A DNA stretch of 64,000 nucleotides. It comes from Chamaecrista fasciculata. Its lineage: Eukaryota > Streptophyta > Magnoliopsida > Fabales > Fabaceae. Under the pieces are notes generated by a model. That model was not told where the DNA came from. It did not search any database and saw only the letters and a list, made by a program, of their open reading frames with translations. Both the position numbers and the translations under genes were made by a program. Positions within the stretch are counted from its first letter, which is position 1. Each line of letters begins with the position of its first letter. Shown in pieces: positions 10,084 to 22,743 of the stretch. The stretch spans positions 457,300 to 521,299 of the forward strand of contig QANZ01019100.1 of the NCBI GenBank assembly GCA_003254925.1. Reading direction: 5' to 3'.

Positions 10084-12306
10084 AATAAAAATTAATTATA
10101 AGTACTTTAGGAGACAATTATGTTGAGATGATGATCGAACTAATAAGATGAGAGGTGATGATATTTTGCTTTTTAAATTGAATAAATCACATCCACTCCC
10201 CTGAAATTTGGTGGTGGTTTTATCTAGATCTAATTCTGGTACTATTCTTTCTTCGTAAAAGGTTTATTCCAACACTAGATTGACTCAGATCTGAGTATTT
10301 ATACCGAAAAGTATTCGATCAATCGTCAAATATATGGAGAAGTTCTTGTCATCTACATTCATGAAGAAAACTGTTTTTCTGATATACATGGAGTATAACG
10401 GTAAACACTTTGTTGGCAACACCAAAATCGGTGATTATATTCATCCTGCGGATATCTTCCATATAGGATCAGTTGTACTTTTAGTTGTTTTCTTTAGTTC
10501 AACATTGTTTACAGATTATTTTTCTTATATTTTATTAGATTTGAGTTCTGACTGTGCCATATGGCTTTTCTATAATATCATTTGGCTTGATATTAAAAAA
10601 AAAAAAAAAGACAGCAATCCAATCCAATCGATCAGTATATATTCTATCGATTTCCTTTTTCTTTTGTTTTATCTCAGTCAATCGTTTAAATTATTTTAAA
10701 TAAATCCCACCTTTTCGATCACTTAAGACTTTAATCTTCAATTTAAATGAACGTTTTTTTTGTCATAAATTTAATAAACATTTTAAACAAAATAAAACAA
10801 TTCAATGCCTTGGTTTGGACTTCAGGGTTAGCCTTGGCCCAATTTTGATAAGTATAGTTAAATTTGACGAGTAGATGCTGCAGAGGCAGCAGAGCCCTCA
10901 ATAATCAATAGCGATGGCTGCAATGTTGAAATTAGAAAACGAAAGTGATGTGGCTGATTGCACAAGACAAACCATCCATGATCCATGTGTGCATATGTCA
11001 TAATGGCGAATTGCGTGCACGCTGAATTATGTAGAAAAACCCTCACGCACTTTAGAAATTACAAATTTACAATACAGGGAGAATCTGAAATCTACATGCA
11101 CAAACATATTGACACCCATTTTTCTATTTACGATTAATATATATACCCGTAAATAATTAAAAAAAAATATCTTGATTGGCAAAAGTATTGTTTTGGTATC
11201 TCAAAGTATTGCTTTAGTTCAATCATATCCTCAAAATTTTTTAGAACAATTGTATCTCTATTTTTTTTTTGTTTAAATTGAACTCAGTCAAAAATATAAT
11301 TGGCTCAAATGTATACATTGGAGGTTTAATTATTTTTTTATAAAATACAACTGAAAATATGAGTACCAAGAATACTTTTACTTTTTTTTATTTAAGAGTA
11401 TTCTTTTATCAATATAATTTAATTTTTTTCATAATACTCGAACAGTTTATTATATCTATAAATATTGAAAAAGTTGTTTAACTACATAATGTCATACATG
11501 CTAAATTATTTTTGTTACCCACTTAAAACAATTTAATAACCCATGTAGATACTACACTTTTATCTTCGTGATAGTTCATTAACACACTACATTTTTTTTT
11601 TGAACAAAATTAACACTCTACATTGAATTGAGAAAAACCAAAAAAGTATTTAGTATTTACAGTGCCTATTTATTAAATAGTCCACCAAACTCTGTTGTGG
11701 TCACCTTTGAAGAGAAGCAATTATGCTTCTCTAAAACTTCGTGAAGTTCTTGCTAAAAATTATGAAATTCAGGGTGCAAAAGGTTGTTTTTTTAAAAAAA
11801 AAAATCAATGATCCATATTAATGTAAAGAAGACAAAAAGTAATTATTTATAGTTAATATTTATTAATTACTTCAATAACGATGATCTGCCCACAGAATAA
11901 TCATGTGGAATAACTGCAATGAATAATGAAGGTCGATATTGTTTCAACAATACCATATATGAGAAATGAAAATACCACTAAAATCAACGAAGAACGAATG
12001 CATTAACCACAAAACTTTATGCACAGGAAAGGAAGGAGATAAGGAAATCAAAAATTGAATTGTCCTGATATTTTGAAGTGATTATTAGATGATTTCAAAA
12101 TTGAAATATAATTATAATTTATACAAATATTTAGATTACTGTAAGCATTAAACTTAAACAGCTCAAGGTGAAGACTCAAGAATGAAGATAATTTCCGTTA
12201 CCCCGATGGCTCACGAGTAGGTTGTGACTAAGAGCGTTCCATTGGAGGGAGTGAAATGAAACGTTGAAATAGTGTGGGTGTGAATTGTGAAATGTGGAGT
12301 TAAGAG
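10084..12306. other. AT-rich intergenic DNA
   Basis: No gene was recognised. An open frame at 10334-10699 is AT-driven and has no similarity I know. One micro-insertion (11579-11624) lies inside. The last few hundred bases should contain the 3' UTR of the PADRE gene at 12307. Confidence 0.4.
11579..11624 (-). mobile_element. Micro-insertion: poly(A) snippet in a 15-bp direct repeat
   Basis: TTAACACACTACATT (11579-11593) and TTAACACTCTACATT (11610-11624), one mismatch, flank a short piece that reads TTTTGTTCAAAAAAA on the minus strand. Confidence 0.5.
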
Positions 12307-12690
12307 CTAAGGAGGAAGAGCAGAGCTGGCTTTAATGGCGAGATCACAGAGAGCCGGAAGGGATAAGGGTTCGTCGGCTTGAGAGAGCGGGAGGAGGAAA
12401 TAGATTTGACCTGGTCGGAGTTGCTCGTCGTCGGGAACGCGTGGCGTGCACGTGCCTAGGTAAATGGATTCAGAATTGCAGAGGAAGCAATCTGGATTGT
12501 CGGAGATGACGGAACTCGCCGGGATCGGCTGCCTGAATTCTTTGATTCGTCCCTCCAAATCGATCACCATGATCGTCGATGGCCTCCTGAATGATTCTGC
12601 AACATGCCTTTTGCTTTTACCTTTACCTTTGCCCTTGCCTGTATTTGATCTCGTCGTTTTAGATTTCTCAGATGAAACACACAGCCCCAT
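12307..12690 (-). CDS. PADRE (DUF4228) domain protein, N-myristoylation type
   Basis: An intronless frame of 127 residues starting MGLCVSSEKS. Gly2 followed by Cys4 is a typical N-myristoylation plus palmitoylation signal, predicting membrane anchoring. A lysine/glycine-rich linker (GKGKGKGKSKR) precedes the DUF4228 core: IMVIDLEGRIKEFRQPIPAS, then PDCFLCNSESIYLG and LRPGQIYFLLPLS near residues 93-105. The protein ends soon after the core (AIKASSALPP), so it lacks the long disordered tail of many PADRE proteins. The family is linked to pathogen and abiotic-stress responses, but its molecular function is not established. A second, more divergent member lies about 10 kb away at 22126. Confidence 0.9.
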   Translation of the reverse strand: MGLCVSSEKSKTTRSNTGKGKGKGKSKRHVAESFRRPSTIMVIDLEGRIKEFRQPIPASSVISDNPDCFLCNSESIYLGTCTPRVPDDEQLRPGQIYFLLPLSQADEPLSLPALCDLAIKASSALPP

Positions 12691-12873
12691 TGCAATTGCG
12701 GCACTTTCCGCTCTGATTCTGAGGGTTAAAGAGAGAGTCTAGAGAGAGAATGAGAATGAGAATGAGAGAGAAAAGGGATCGTCCCCCAGTATACACACTT
12801 CAGTTTTTATTTTTGAACACGGAATTTGGGGTTCTCCAGAAACTGTGATTATCTCCCCCTTTATTATTTTTTT

Positions 12874-13765
12874 GGCTAAAGTCCTATTTTGGTCCCTCTA
12901 TTATCCTCATTGTTCCAAATAGGTCCCTCAGTTATTTTTCGTTCCATATTGGTCCCTCAGTTATCCAAGACTTGTCAAAGTTGGTCCCTCTGACGTTTTT
13001 CATCCATTTTTCTGTTAAAAAAAAAGGAAAAATAAGTTTTCGTCCCCCAAAAGTTTTTTTTTCTTATATTAAGGTCCTTTTTTTATAATAGAATCAAAAC
13101 GTAAGAAAAGAAAATAAATTAAGATTTTAAGTTAATTTGCCCAAAAACACAAGTTTTTTTTTTCTCTCTCTCTCCCTCTCCCAATGTTCTCTCTCTCAAT
13201 GGAGAAAAATGCATACCTAGCATGGCGGCATGGCGGCGAAAACAACGGATCTGTTCGGCATGGTGCGCTTTCCGGCATGGCAGCGAAAACAAAAGAAAGC
13301 GAGAAGGAAGACAGACCACAACGGATATGGGTCGACGGCGACCAACGAAGACAACGGCATGGTCGGCCAAACAAGATGTGGAAATTGAGATTCAGAAATT
13401 GGGGTTAGCCTTCATGATTTGTGAATTTCAAAGGAGAAAGAAGATGAGAAATTAATGAAGCAGACGATGAAGAATTGAAGATGAAGAAGAAGAAGAAGAA
13501 GNTTCACTTAAGATTTTAATTTATTTTTTTTCTTACGTTTTGATCCTATTATAAAAAGAAAATGACCTTAATATAAGAAAATAAAACTTTTGGGGGATGA
13601 AAACTTATTTTTCCTTTTTTTTAACGGAAAAATGGATGGAAAACGTTAGAGGGACCAACTTTGACAAATTTTTGATAACTGAGGGACCAATATGGAACGA
13701 AAAATAACTGAGGGACCTATTTGGAACAATGTGGATAACAAGGGGACCAAAATAGGACTTTGGCC
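12874..13765. mobile_element. Mutator-like element with ~260-bp inverted repeats and GC-richer interior
   Basis: The ends read GGCTAAAGTCCTATTTTGGTC on the left and, reverse-complemented, GGCCAAAGTCCTATTTTGGTC on the right. The inverted repeats extend to about 13135 and from about 13505. They share blocks such as 'ggtccctcagttat' and a poly(T)-rich 'cttatattaaggtc' segment. The flanks (ttattattt / ttattgttt) are a weak 9-bp duplication candidate. The interior (about 13150-13500) is richer in GC, with repeated GGCATGGCGGC-like words and a GAA tract broken by one N at 13502. No transposase is present. The short frames inside match no family I know. Confidence 0.7.
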
Positions 13766-14760
13766 TTATTGTTTTTTGTTACGTTTCGCCCTTGTCTTTA
13801 TTCTCGTGCCTTCTAAATGGGATTCTGTCGAGGGTATTAGACTTTTTGAAATAAAATAGATTCATTATTCCAATTATTGAAAATTTTCTTCTACTCTTGA
13901 TAGGAATATAAAATATTATTATTTCGAAGCCTCGTGTTATAAACTAGTATTAAAGGGAATTTACAAGGACATAGATAACTGAAAATATGTGTATTCTATA
14001 TGCATATTTAACTACTTCGGATCCTCTTAATCATATCACATTGTCTTACTTAAAAATCACGAAAGAGGATTTTTAATAGGAGTAACAAATTGTGATCAAT
14101 ATCTGCACCCCAAGGCATTGGCTATAATTTAGGGCACTGGATCCTCTATCTTGCTTAGTGGTGATCCAGGGTGTAAATGGTTAGCAAAAGTGTTTTATCA
14201 ATCAATATTACTATTGAAATCAATACACGTCTCAGTTAAATATTTCAATTTTAATACCCTTCCCTCTGTCAGTGCGAACAGAATCTTGCATCCAAGTATC
14301 TGGTCAATTCCAACCCTTCAATATGTCCCCAAAATGCCATACTTTTATTTTTACCTTCTCGATTTTTGAATTTATATTTTCTTGTTCTGAAAACAAAAAT
14401 GAAGATACTTTTAGACTTAGCAAGATGTTAATCATATTAAAAAAAAAACAACCCGTTTTAATTTTGTATCAATGAAAGGGATAGACACTTTAAGTATTAT
14501 ATGTTTCACCCGATTATATACCAAACTTTGGACCACAAGCCACAACATATATAGTCACCGTCGAGTAGTGCAAAAGATCAAATAAATAAATAAATCCTTT
14601 CTCCAATTTGTCTCTTCTCGATCATATCGCGATCACTCCATTATGGTCTGTTGACTGTTCATGGAAAGTATCAAATTAATTAACAAGATAATTTCTATCC
14701 TAAACTTTCACACTCAAATCAAATTACGTTTAGCATTTATAAATGCCTCTTTTATATTTA
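13766..14760. other. AT-rich intergenic DNA
   Basis: I recognised no gene or bounded repeat between the Mutator-like element and the solo LTR. Confidence 0.4.
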
Positions 14761-14765
14761 TAAAT

Positions 14766-15369
14766 TGATAAACTAGAAAATGACTGGCACTTACCTAGTC
14801 CACCGGAGAGGGCTGCAAGAGCCAAGACTTGAGCAAAGACCTGCAAAAGCTTCACAGGGGGGCCCTGCGAAGTGTACTCCGACGCTCAAGTTAGTAAGAG
14901 AGTAAGAGGAGAGTAAGAGAGTTTTAGAGTGTAAGAAGTAGCTAACCTTGAACTGGTGAAAAGGGCTCTATTTATAGAGCAGGGAGGAGAGAGGTGGTCA
15001 GCGTGCGGGGCGGACCACGTTCTGGGCACGATCCCCACCAGCGAAGATGGTGGAGACCGAGATTTGCGGAGCAAGGCAATCGTGGGAGATTGCGTGGTGT
15101 GCTTCCAGGCGGGCGCCTAGAAACTGGAGATCGTGGGTATGAACAAGTCAGTAACCCACGATCTCCCGTAGCGTGGATTGCGGAGCGGGGTAGTCGTGGG
15201 TGACCACGTGTCATTTGGGGGACGGGCGCCAAGACCCAGGATGGACCACGAGCGCCCCTAAGTGAGTTTAGGGCGCCCGACTGTCTCGAGGGCGCTTCGC
15301 AAGGTGCGGAGGGGAGAAGAGGCCCGGTGCGAGGGTCGTTTAGGCGTACGCCCAAATAGTGATGTATCA
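14766..15369 (-). mobile_element. Solo LTR (minus orientation) with TAAAT target duplication
   Basis: A 604-bp segment starting TGATAAAC and ending GATGTATCA, with 5-bp inverted ends (TGATA/TATCA) and TAAAT at 14761-14765 and 15370-15374. On the minus strand it has an LTR-like promoter, CTATAAATAGAGC at about 14967-14979. Downstream comes the ACTTGAGCGTCGGAGT motif common at the R/U5 region of plant LTRs. It is GC-rich in an AT-rich setting. No internal retrotransposon region adjoins it, so it is a solo LTR. Open frames across it are not genes. Confidence 0.85.
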
Positions 15370-15494
15370 TAAATAAATATATATTGTTTGTCAAATAGAT
15401 TATAAAATGAACAAATTTGAAACCTGCTTCATTTTCTACCATCTTATATATACCTATTTTATTTTATAGGCACAAATATTTTTTATTTTTCAAA

Positions 15495-15805
15495 TTTTAC
15501 ATCAACTATCAATTTTGTTCTCATTTCTTTAGTCCATCTCCAATAACATTTTGGTCAATTTTGTCTTTAGACTAATTTTTTTTCAATAAATTAATGATAA
15601 ATTATATCTTATTTTTCAATATGAGTAAAGATTAAAATATTTTTTATCAATTTTATATTACATGTCATCAGCTACGTAGAATCTGCCGTTAATATTTGGT
15701 TAAAATGAGAACAAAGGATAAAATTGACCAAAATATAAAACATTAATGACAAAATTAATTGAAAAAAAATAAATAGAGATGAAATTGATAGGTAGTGTAA
15801 TATTT
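15495..15805. repeat. Degenerate inverted-repeat (MITE-like) element
   Basis: About 25 bp at the left (caactatcaattttgttctc) is the imperfect reverse complement of the right end (gagatgaaattgataggtag), with 'gacaaaattgacc'-type words between. I could not find a target duplication, so the ends are approximate. Confidence 0.4.
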
Positions 15806-16084
15806 GGAGATCATATAAACTATAAAGGGTCAAATTATAATATTTCCGAAAGTGCTTCTTTGATGGTAATTTCAAAAATAGTTATTATGGTGCACATTAA
15901 TGTGGAAAGATACAGATTGATTAAATCATATTATATGGAGTGTTAATGACGATACAAGAGTCCAACTGTCCAAGTACCATTATGAGAAAGGTCTGATTCA
16001 AGTTCATTTAACCACACATGCGTCTCCTACATTGGCTGGAATGCTGTTTAGTAGATAATTATGGTTTTTCTAAAATATATTATG

Positions 16085-16128
16085 TGATCAGTGGATAATT
16101 TTTTTGGTAAAATGATCAGTGGATAATT
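16085..16128 (-). mobile_element. Micro-insertion in a 16-bp direct repeat
   Basis: TGATCAGTGGATAATT at 16085-16100 and 16113-16128 (perfect) flanks 12 bp that read TTTTACCAAAAA on the minus strand. Confidence 0.55.
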
Positions 16129-16461
16129 ATCATTAACTGTGTCAACAACACGTATGATTTCTTTCTATATTTAAAACTTTTTTTTTATATAAAATGACCA
16201 ATTAAAAAGGAAAGAGAGTATATACCGTAATGTTAACAAATATATATTAGAGCATCTCTCCCTATGTTATTTTGGTATGTGTATTTCTTCAACGTACATG
16301 TACCGTGTACGTATCGGATACGGGTATGCATTTGGTACGCTTAGATATGTACCCAAATGCGAAAGGATAGCAAATCGGCGAGAGGGGTCACAGTGAGAAT
16401 GAGGCTTTGGATTCGAAATGCTCTGTATTACACCGAAGGGGATGAGTCTAATGTTAAAAAT

Positions 16462-16650
16462 TTTATCCTTTAATGTTAAACAGTTGGGTACGCATTGGAC
16501 TTGAGTTTAATGTTAAACAGTTGGGTAGAACATAAATTTTGTTCCCTTGAGTTTTTATTAATATCTCTAAATATTTCTAACACACTCATTACCATCTCTA
16601 AATCATTTTTATCCTTTAATGTTAAACAGTTGGGTAGAACATAAATTTTG
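16462..16650 (+). repeat. Three spaced copies of a 23-45-bp direct repeat
   Basis: The word TTTAATGTTAAACAGTTGGG occurs at about 16469, 16506 and 16615. Copies two and three share a longer tail (tagaacataaattttg), and copies one and three share a longer head (tttatcc). The pattern suggests staggered local duplication. Confidence 0.7.
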
Positions 16651-18868
16651 AGATAAAAAATATGCTGGACAGCTCTAAGCCTTTAATTTTTATTGAGATA
16701 ATCTTGAGAATGTTTAATATTCTTTATGTAATTTATTTTTTATTGTCAAATAACTTATGAAATATAGAACTTCTCCAAAATAATTAATGAGAACACCTTA
16801 AAAAAATGTATTTTGTTTTTACATCATAAAAAAATAATTTTATCATGATTAAAATTTTTAAATAACATTAATAATTTTATTAAGAAAATATGATTTTAAA
16901 TCATAATATTCATAATTCTTAAAATAATAAAATAGTATAAAATTCAAAATTTTTATATTTTATTGTAAATTGAATTTAATTAATTTAAGTCATATATATT
17001 GTAAATATTATTTATAAATTATAATTATGATAGAATCAATATTTTTATCTCAAAAATAAAATATAATTTGTTAAAATAAAAATATATGTATACTATTTAT
17101 TATTGATTGATCAATTATATATTTTAAAATTAAATAATATAATTTAAAATTTTTGTATAAAATATTTTATTGAAATCATTAATTAAAAATTTTAAAACTT
17201 ATTTAAATTATTTTTACACATTCTCATAAATATTAGAGTTAAATCAAACGTACGAATATGATAATCCTAGAAATATTTTATAATATTTTAGGAATATATT
17301 AAATCATCTAAAAATTGTTTTTAAATAATTTTGGAAATTGTATTTTTTAAAAATGTAATTCTTAAAAATATAGTTTTCAAAAATAAAATAATTATCTATA
17401 TATTAAACGCCTCCTTATGTTATAGGAACAAAGTAAAGTATGACAATTGCTTAAATGTAAACAGTGCTTACGAATCTCTGGTAATGAGAAACGGTGGGTC
17501 AATTAAAAATTAGAACAAGTTGATGACAGCAGTACAATCAAACATGCTGAACCCAAATGTAGAGTACACGGCTGCTGTATAGTGTATACAACTCTGATCA
17601 TTATTTGAAAATTTTTACAATATTTGTATAACTTAATTAAAATATTTAGGGATTTTGGAAAAAAAATCAAAATTGATATCTTTTTCAATTTTAAAAAGTA
17701 AACATTTATTAATATAAATATCCATGTTTCTTAACTAATACTACACTGGTTAAGAAACTCCTTTTGTAATTAGAAAACGCACTATCACTTTACTGGCAAG
17801 GAAGAGCCAAGTGAATTGAACCACCAATCCAGCACGCATATGTAGGATGTAGCTAAATAGAATGGATTTCAAAACTCAAATTATTTTCGAAACATAACTT
17901 GGTCACCCAAGTGAAGGAAGATGAAGAAAAAAAGGCGGCTGCGAATAAAAGATTCAGAAAAGCAATGGCATCCATTCAATCTGAAGCCCTTTTGTGCCCT
18001 TGTTTTTCACTTTCAACTTTAGGTACAATCCGCCTAATAGGCTATGTGGCTACCTAAGCTAGATTTTCAAAAGTGTGAGAGTAGTGGACCTTCCTTTTTT
18101 GTTTTTGTGTTTCCTTAACATGAAAGGATTTGTACGCCGTAAACTACCCTTTCCATATTTTTGTGTTTATTAGTTTCCCAAGTTGATTTTAAACGCAACT
18201 TATCATTATTTAGAAGTGAACCTCGCATTCTCGCTGTTGTACGTAGTTTTAAGTTTTAACTTGATGAAGTGAGTGCGTATGGGAAAACAGCTCCTTCTTA
18301 ATTAAGGTTTTAAGTTTTAACGAAATCGAAAATTGTATCATATGTTAAGAGGTGGTGTGAAGTGAATGGTTACAGCTGGATCCAAAATATGGCTCTACCA
18401 CCGAGATAGTGCTTCCCAAGAGAGAAGAAGAGGGACCAATGTTTTTTTGTCTTTGGTAGCAAAAGGCTTATGAATTATGATTACTCTTCTTTGAATGGTT
18501 CAAAGCAACGATGCATATGACTTTGATGGAATATAAAAGAGATAAAAATTAATAAAAAGAGAAATGTAAAGTTTCTATATTTGGATGGGTCAATTTTAAG
18601 ATTTTTTTTTCTAGTTTTTTTAATTAAGGTTCGTCTATCATGTAAAGTTTATTTTAGGGGTATAAGATATAATGGGTAATTTAATGTTAGGAGTCAATAA
18701 AATTATGAAACATAGAAGAGTTAGGTAATTTAATGTTAAAAAATATTTTTTTTAATCAATCAAAACTGTGTATGGAATCACATTACTAATTACATTCAAC
18801 TAATTTTTCTACGTATCATAATCATATTGGTTGACTCATTGCATCTTAGGTCCCCAAAACAAACTTTG

Positions 18869-19301
18869 TGATAGAGTATGACCCAATGGGCCTAATTAGT
18901 AGTACTTAATCCAATAAGACATAAGGGCCCAGAGCTGGAACAGTAAAGGGACCTGCCTAACTAGCAACCGGAAGTGTCAGGGCCCAGACATAACCATGCA
19001 AGGGGCTGTTGGCACCACAAGTAGTGGGAACGCACGAATTGTGTCATAGGCCCCACCTTACGTAACCAACCTAAGGGATAATGATGACTTGGGTAACAAA
19101 CCTAGCAAGGCGGTCTCAATCAGGTCCTATAAAAAGAGGGTTCACCAGGTAAGAAAAACTAACTAATGAATTGATTTACTATTACTTTGCTAAAATTCTC
19201 ACTTGAGCATCTAAGGCTTTTATGGGACTAAAACCTCTCATTGGAGTTGTTTGTGCAAGAAGCTAGTGGGAACAACTAGAACAAGGTTCGAGACATCATC
19301 A
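18869..19301 (+). mobile_element. Solo LTR (plus orientation) with CTTTG target duplication
   Basis: A 433-bp segment starting TGATAGAG and ending ACATCATCA, with TGAT/ATCA inverted ends and CTTTG at 18864-18868 and 19302-19306. It carries a TATA-like CCTATAAAAAGAGGG (about 19126-19140) and, downstream, ACTTGAGCATCTAAGG, the position of the 'CTTGAGCGTCGG' motif in related LTRs. No internal region adjoins, so it is a solo LTR. Confidence 0.85.
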
Positions 19302-19306
19302 CTTTG

Positions 19307-22125
19307 CATCATAGTCTAAACCTTTTAAATGTGTTAACTGCGTTTATTTCTCTCTAGAACTATTCATATATAATTCCAACAAAGACAATTCAAATCTCTA
19401 CCAATTCAGGCCAAATAAAAAATCTCTAACCATGCTTTGACATCCTCGACGAATATAAACGACCTCAGATTTCACCCAATTTGAAGCTTTGAATCTTCCG
19501 TTTTCCACATGATAAGAGGGTTTATGTGGTGGAGGGCGTAAATTAAAATCTTACCCTTCCACAAAATTTCTACGTAGTTTTGTCAATTATTTACTAATTC
19601 ACTTATATAGGTCCACTTATCCACCGAAAGACACCCATTGATTATGCAAATAGACTCGCTTTATTGTTTGGGCTTGTGCATAAAACGAATATTCAAAACA
19701 TGTTGCTCAGTACAATGCTGACCTTTGTCACCTACTCATTTTACAGGGCCGTCAGCTGATATTAGTCATTAATCATTACATTTATTAAAACTTTCTGTAT
19801 TGTTGAATGTGTAAAATGAAAATATAGGCCACTGATGATTAATCATTGCCTACTCAAAAAAAGATATGTGGGACAAGCTTTTCCACACATGCTTCACATT
19901 TCTCTCCAAACTTATTGTCTTTCTTAATCATTGCTAAATGGTTTGTGATCAATCCAACTGGTGTTGAGCCTGGCTAATTACGAAAAAGTGAGTTGTAAAC
20001 ATGGTCTAATTAGACTCCATTTGGTGGTGGATAGTGCAGTAAACAGCAAAATTTCAAGTACACAGGAAAGAAAAGAAAGAGCGAAGTTAATGGTGAGGTG
20101 GTACCCCGCAGGAACACGAAAAGCGTAATGTTGGGCTTGTTGGAGTAAAGGCTTATCCGGCTATGAGCTATCCCACTTGTAGGACATCACGTGCAAGAAA
20201 TGTAAACATCACGTGCCACCAATGAGGTGAATTGAGTTACTACTGAAATACCGAGTTGCATTACATTACATTACACTATGGTAATGATACACCAAAGACT
20301 GGAGACTATGAGCATGGCCGAGTTGCATTACATACCGAGTTGCATTACACTATGAGCATGGCCCATGGCTACTCTACTTTGTCTCTAGGTTACTGACATC
20401 TCAAAATTTAACTTAACTGAATTTAAGGCTTTCTATTTTTTGATCCTGAAGCAACAGAGCAGAGATATGGGACATGGGATTCCACCAGCTGGCTTTCTAG
20501 TTTCTACTCAATTCTCCTCCATTTAATTCTGTCCTTTCCTTTGTCGAAATGTCCAATGAATTCACTCCCTTCACTTCATTTATAAAAATCACATTCTTGT
20601 TGAGTAGGCAGAGTATTGTATCATCCCAATCTAGCTAGCTACGTACAAAGCCCGTTAACGATGGAACAAATTACATTACCAAACTTTCTTCTCTCATTTC
20701 TCATCTATCTTTTTTTGGATAATTAGTTTATTCATTAATTGAGACTTGCACCCATTGTCAAACATCTTAGATGCACTCTCACATCCATTAAGCGTATCCT
20801 GCTCTAAGGTTCGATTTGAACCGACTAAACCAAACTAAACCATGCTTTATTAGTAATTTACTCACCCTGCTTCCTTCCTTCTCCTCTACCAACCATACCA
20901 AACTATGATGTTCAAAAAGGAAATCATCTCATCTCTCATCTCATCAACCAACTCTATTTCATGAATGTGAATGCTTTAAATAATGAAATGAGATCGAACA
21001 CCTTTTCCAATTTCCACATTTATCAATCGCTCATACTTTCATTCATCACACCCTATTTGTTGGTTCACAATGATTTGTGCAGCTTGTAATTGCATTTGCA
21101 TTTGCATTAATAAAGGACTCACTTTCCGTGGCCTAAATGATATCCGAATTCTATCATATTTTACAGCTGTAAACAATTCCTCCGCAGATAGCGACTCGTT
21201 CTATTTCTAACCTTTCAACCACACCACTAACCCCTTTTATGAATTCTACTCCCTTTCGTTGCGTCTGCCAATTCGTATACTGCCAATTCGAGATCATCAC
21301 GTCCTTTTCCTCTCTCTCCTCCTAACTCATCATTCCCATCCATATCATCCTCCTCCTATCAACGTCAATCGCCCAACCAACTAAATTATTCGCCATAAAT
21401 CTCTTTCGCTCTTTTAATCAAATCGGGCATGTAAAGATCCCTTCTCTCAGAAAACCTGCCTTTTTATTAATAATTTGTGTTCAATTTCTTGTCACATCTC
21501 TTTGGCATTTGTATAAGCATCGATTGCGTTAGGATAACGTTATGTTTATATTATCACTACACCATTCATTCATCTCTGTCATCTCATCCTTATGTACATT
21601 ATTATTATTATCCTCAAGCTTAATTTCCTTTCTAAGTTGTCGTCTACCACGTTCTAACGTTACGTTTCTTGTTTTCGTTATCTGCATTTAGTCTAAAATC
21701 CAAATGCTACCATCCTCATCCCTCCTTGATACCCAAATATCATATTTACTACATGACATTATACCCATTCCTCTTTATTACCGTCAATTGACAATTGCCG
21801 CTCATTTTTTTTTTCTTTTTGTTGTTTTGTCTTTACCGTTGGATTATTACTCTTTTTGGGTTGACTGTACCCAAGTCATGGAGGGATTAAAATTGTACAC
21901 GCCACTAAAACTTAGACAGCGAAGAACAGAGCATCCAAGAAGACTGGGTCAAGCTCGAATCATTTGCATCGATTCATGAAACAGCCAGCTCCATGATATC
22001 ACGTTTCAAAGACTAATTAATTATTCCACAGCCTTTAAAAATAAAATAAAGAACATTGCTCTCAAAAAATTATATACAACAGAACAAAATTACCGGCGAT
22101 TTTTGTGCCGAAATCACCCTTATTA
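19307..22125. other. Intergenic DNA left of the second PADRE gene
   Basis: No coding gene was recognised. A locally duplicated word (ccgagttgcattacat) recurs at about 20250-20350. The last 100-150 bases should include the 3' UTR of the PADRE gene at 22126. Confidence 0.4.
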
Positions 22126-22608
22126 TTACTCCGGTATGGCACTCAACATCGCCGTAAATTTTTCCCTACTACTACTCCTACTCCTCCCTCTCCTGGATCT
22201 AGTGGTTCCCGAAGACACTTTCTTACAAGCGTTTTTCATGTCTCCGTCGTCGGAAAATAGAATCTGTTTCCGGCCGCAACCGCATTTCTCGCCGCCGCCA
22301 CTTCTCATAAGAGCGGAAGTGGCTTTGACGGCTAATGCAGCCATCTCGTGAGGAAGCAAGCGTTGGTGTAAGCGGGTCAAGGGCAAAGCGAAATAGAGCT
22401 GGCCTGGTTGCAACTCTTCGTCGTCGTCGATGGCGGTGACGACGTCGTCGAAGTCCATCTCGTCGGAGTTACATATAAAACACATGGGATACTTCTGTAA
22501 CACATACGAAGCCTTCACAGGGTAAGAGTATTCTTGGAGCCTCCCGTCATGAACAATGAGTTTCGCCGTCGCCACCTGCGTCGAAGAGGAGGCGTTGCAA
22601 TTACCCAT
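22126..22608 (-). CDS. PADRE (DUF4228) domain protein with disordered C-terminal tail
   Basis: An intronless frame of 160 residues starting MGNCNASSS, a classical N-myristoylation start with Cys4 for palmitoylation. The DUF4228 core follows: AKLIVHDGRLQEYSYPVKAS, PMCFICNSDEMDFDD and LQPGQLYFALPLTRL, then LPHEMAALAVKATSALMRSG. The tail contains CGCGRKQI, an arginine/serine-rich segment (RSRRGRSRSSSREKF) and ends TAMLSAIPE; such a basic disordered tail with a final short motif is usual in PADRE proteins. The family responds to pathogens and abiotic stress, but its biochemical role is unknown. It differs strongly from the paralogue at 12307, so it is not a recent local duplicate. Confidence 0.92.
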   Translation of the reverse strand: MGNCNASSSTQVATAKLIVHDGRLQEYSYPVKASYVLQKYPMCFICNSDEMDFDDVVTAIDDDEELQPGQLYFALPLTRLHQRLLPHEMAALAVKATSALMRSGGGEKCGCGRKQILFSDDGDMKNACKKVSSGTTRSRRGRSRSSSREKFTAMLSAIPE

Positions 22609-22702
22609 TTTCGACCCGACCCGATTGAGAGTTAGAAGGGAGGGAGAGAGGCACTACAAATTATTATTACTTGGTTGGGAAGAAAATACAAGAGAGGTAG
22701 AA

Positions 22703-22710
22703 TATATATA
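22703..22710 (-). promoter_or_regulatory. TATA box of the PADRE gene at 22126
   Basis: TATATATA lies about 95 bp upstream of the start codon, spaced for a leader of about 60 nt. Confidence 0.5.
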
Positions 22711-22743
22711 GGGAGGACGGAACCTCGTGATTTGAACCAGATA

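Larger units (their letters stand above)
15806..18863. other. AT-rich intergenic DNA
   Basis: I saw no gene. The part from about 16700 to 17700 is extremely AT-rich with many taaaat-type words. Two small repeats (16085-16128 and 16462-16650) are listed separately. Confidence 0.4.

Noticed and set aside
10334..10699. 121-codon open frame
   Set aside because: The composition is that of AT-rich intergenic DNA; it is hydrophobic by base composition and has no known motif.
13119..13455. Open frames of 74-83 codons inside the Mutator-like element
   Set aside because: They overlap in several frames, run into the inverted repeats and match no family I know.
14972..15442. 156-codon open frame, minus strand
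   Set aside because: It lies inside the GC-rich solo LTR and runs past its border; there is no recognisable domain.
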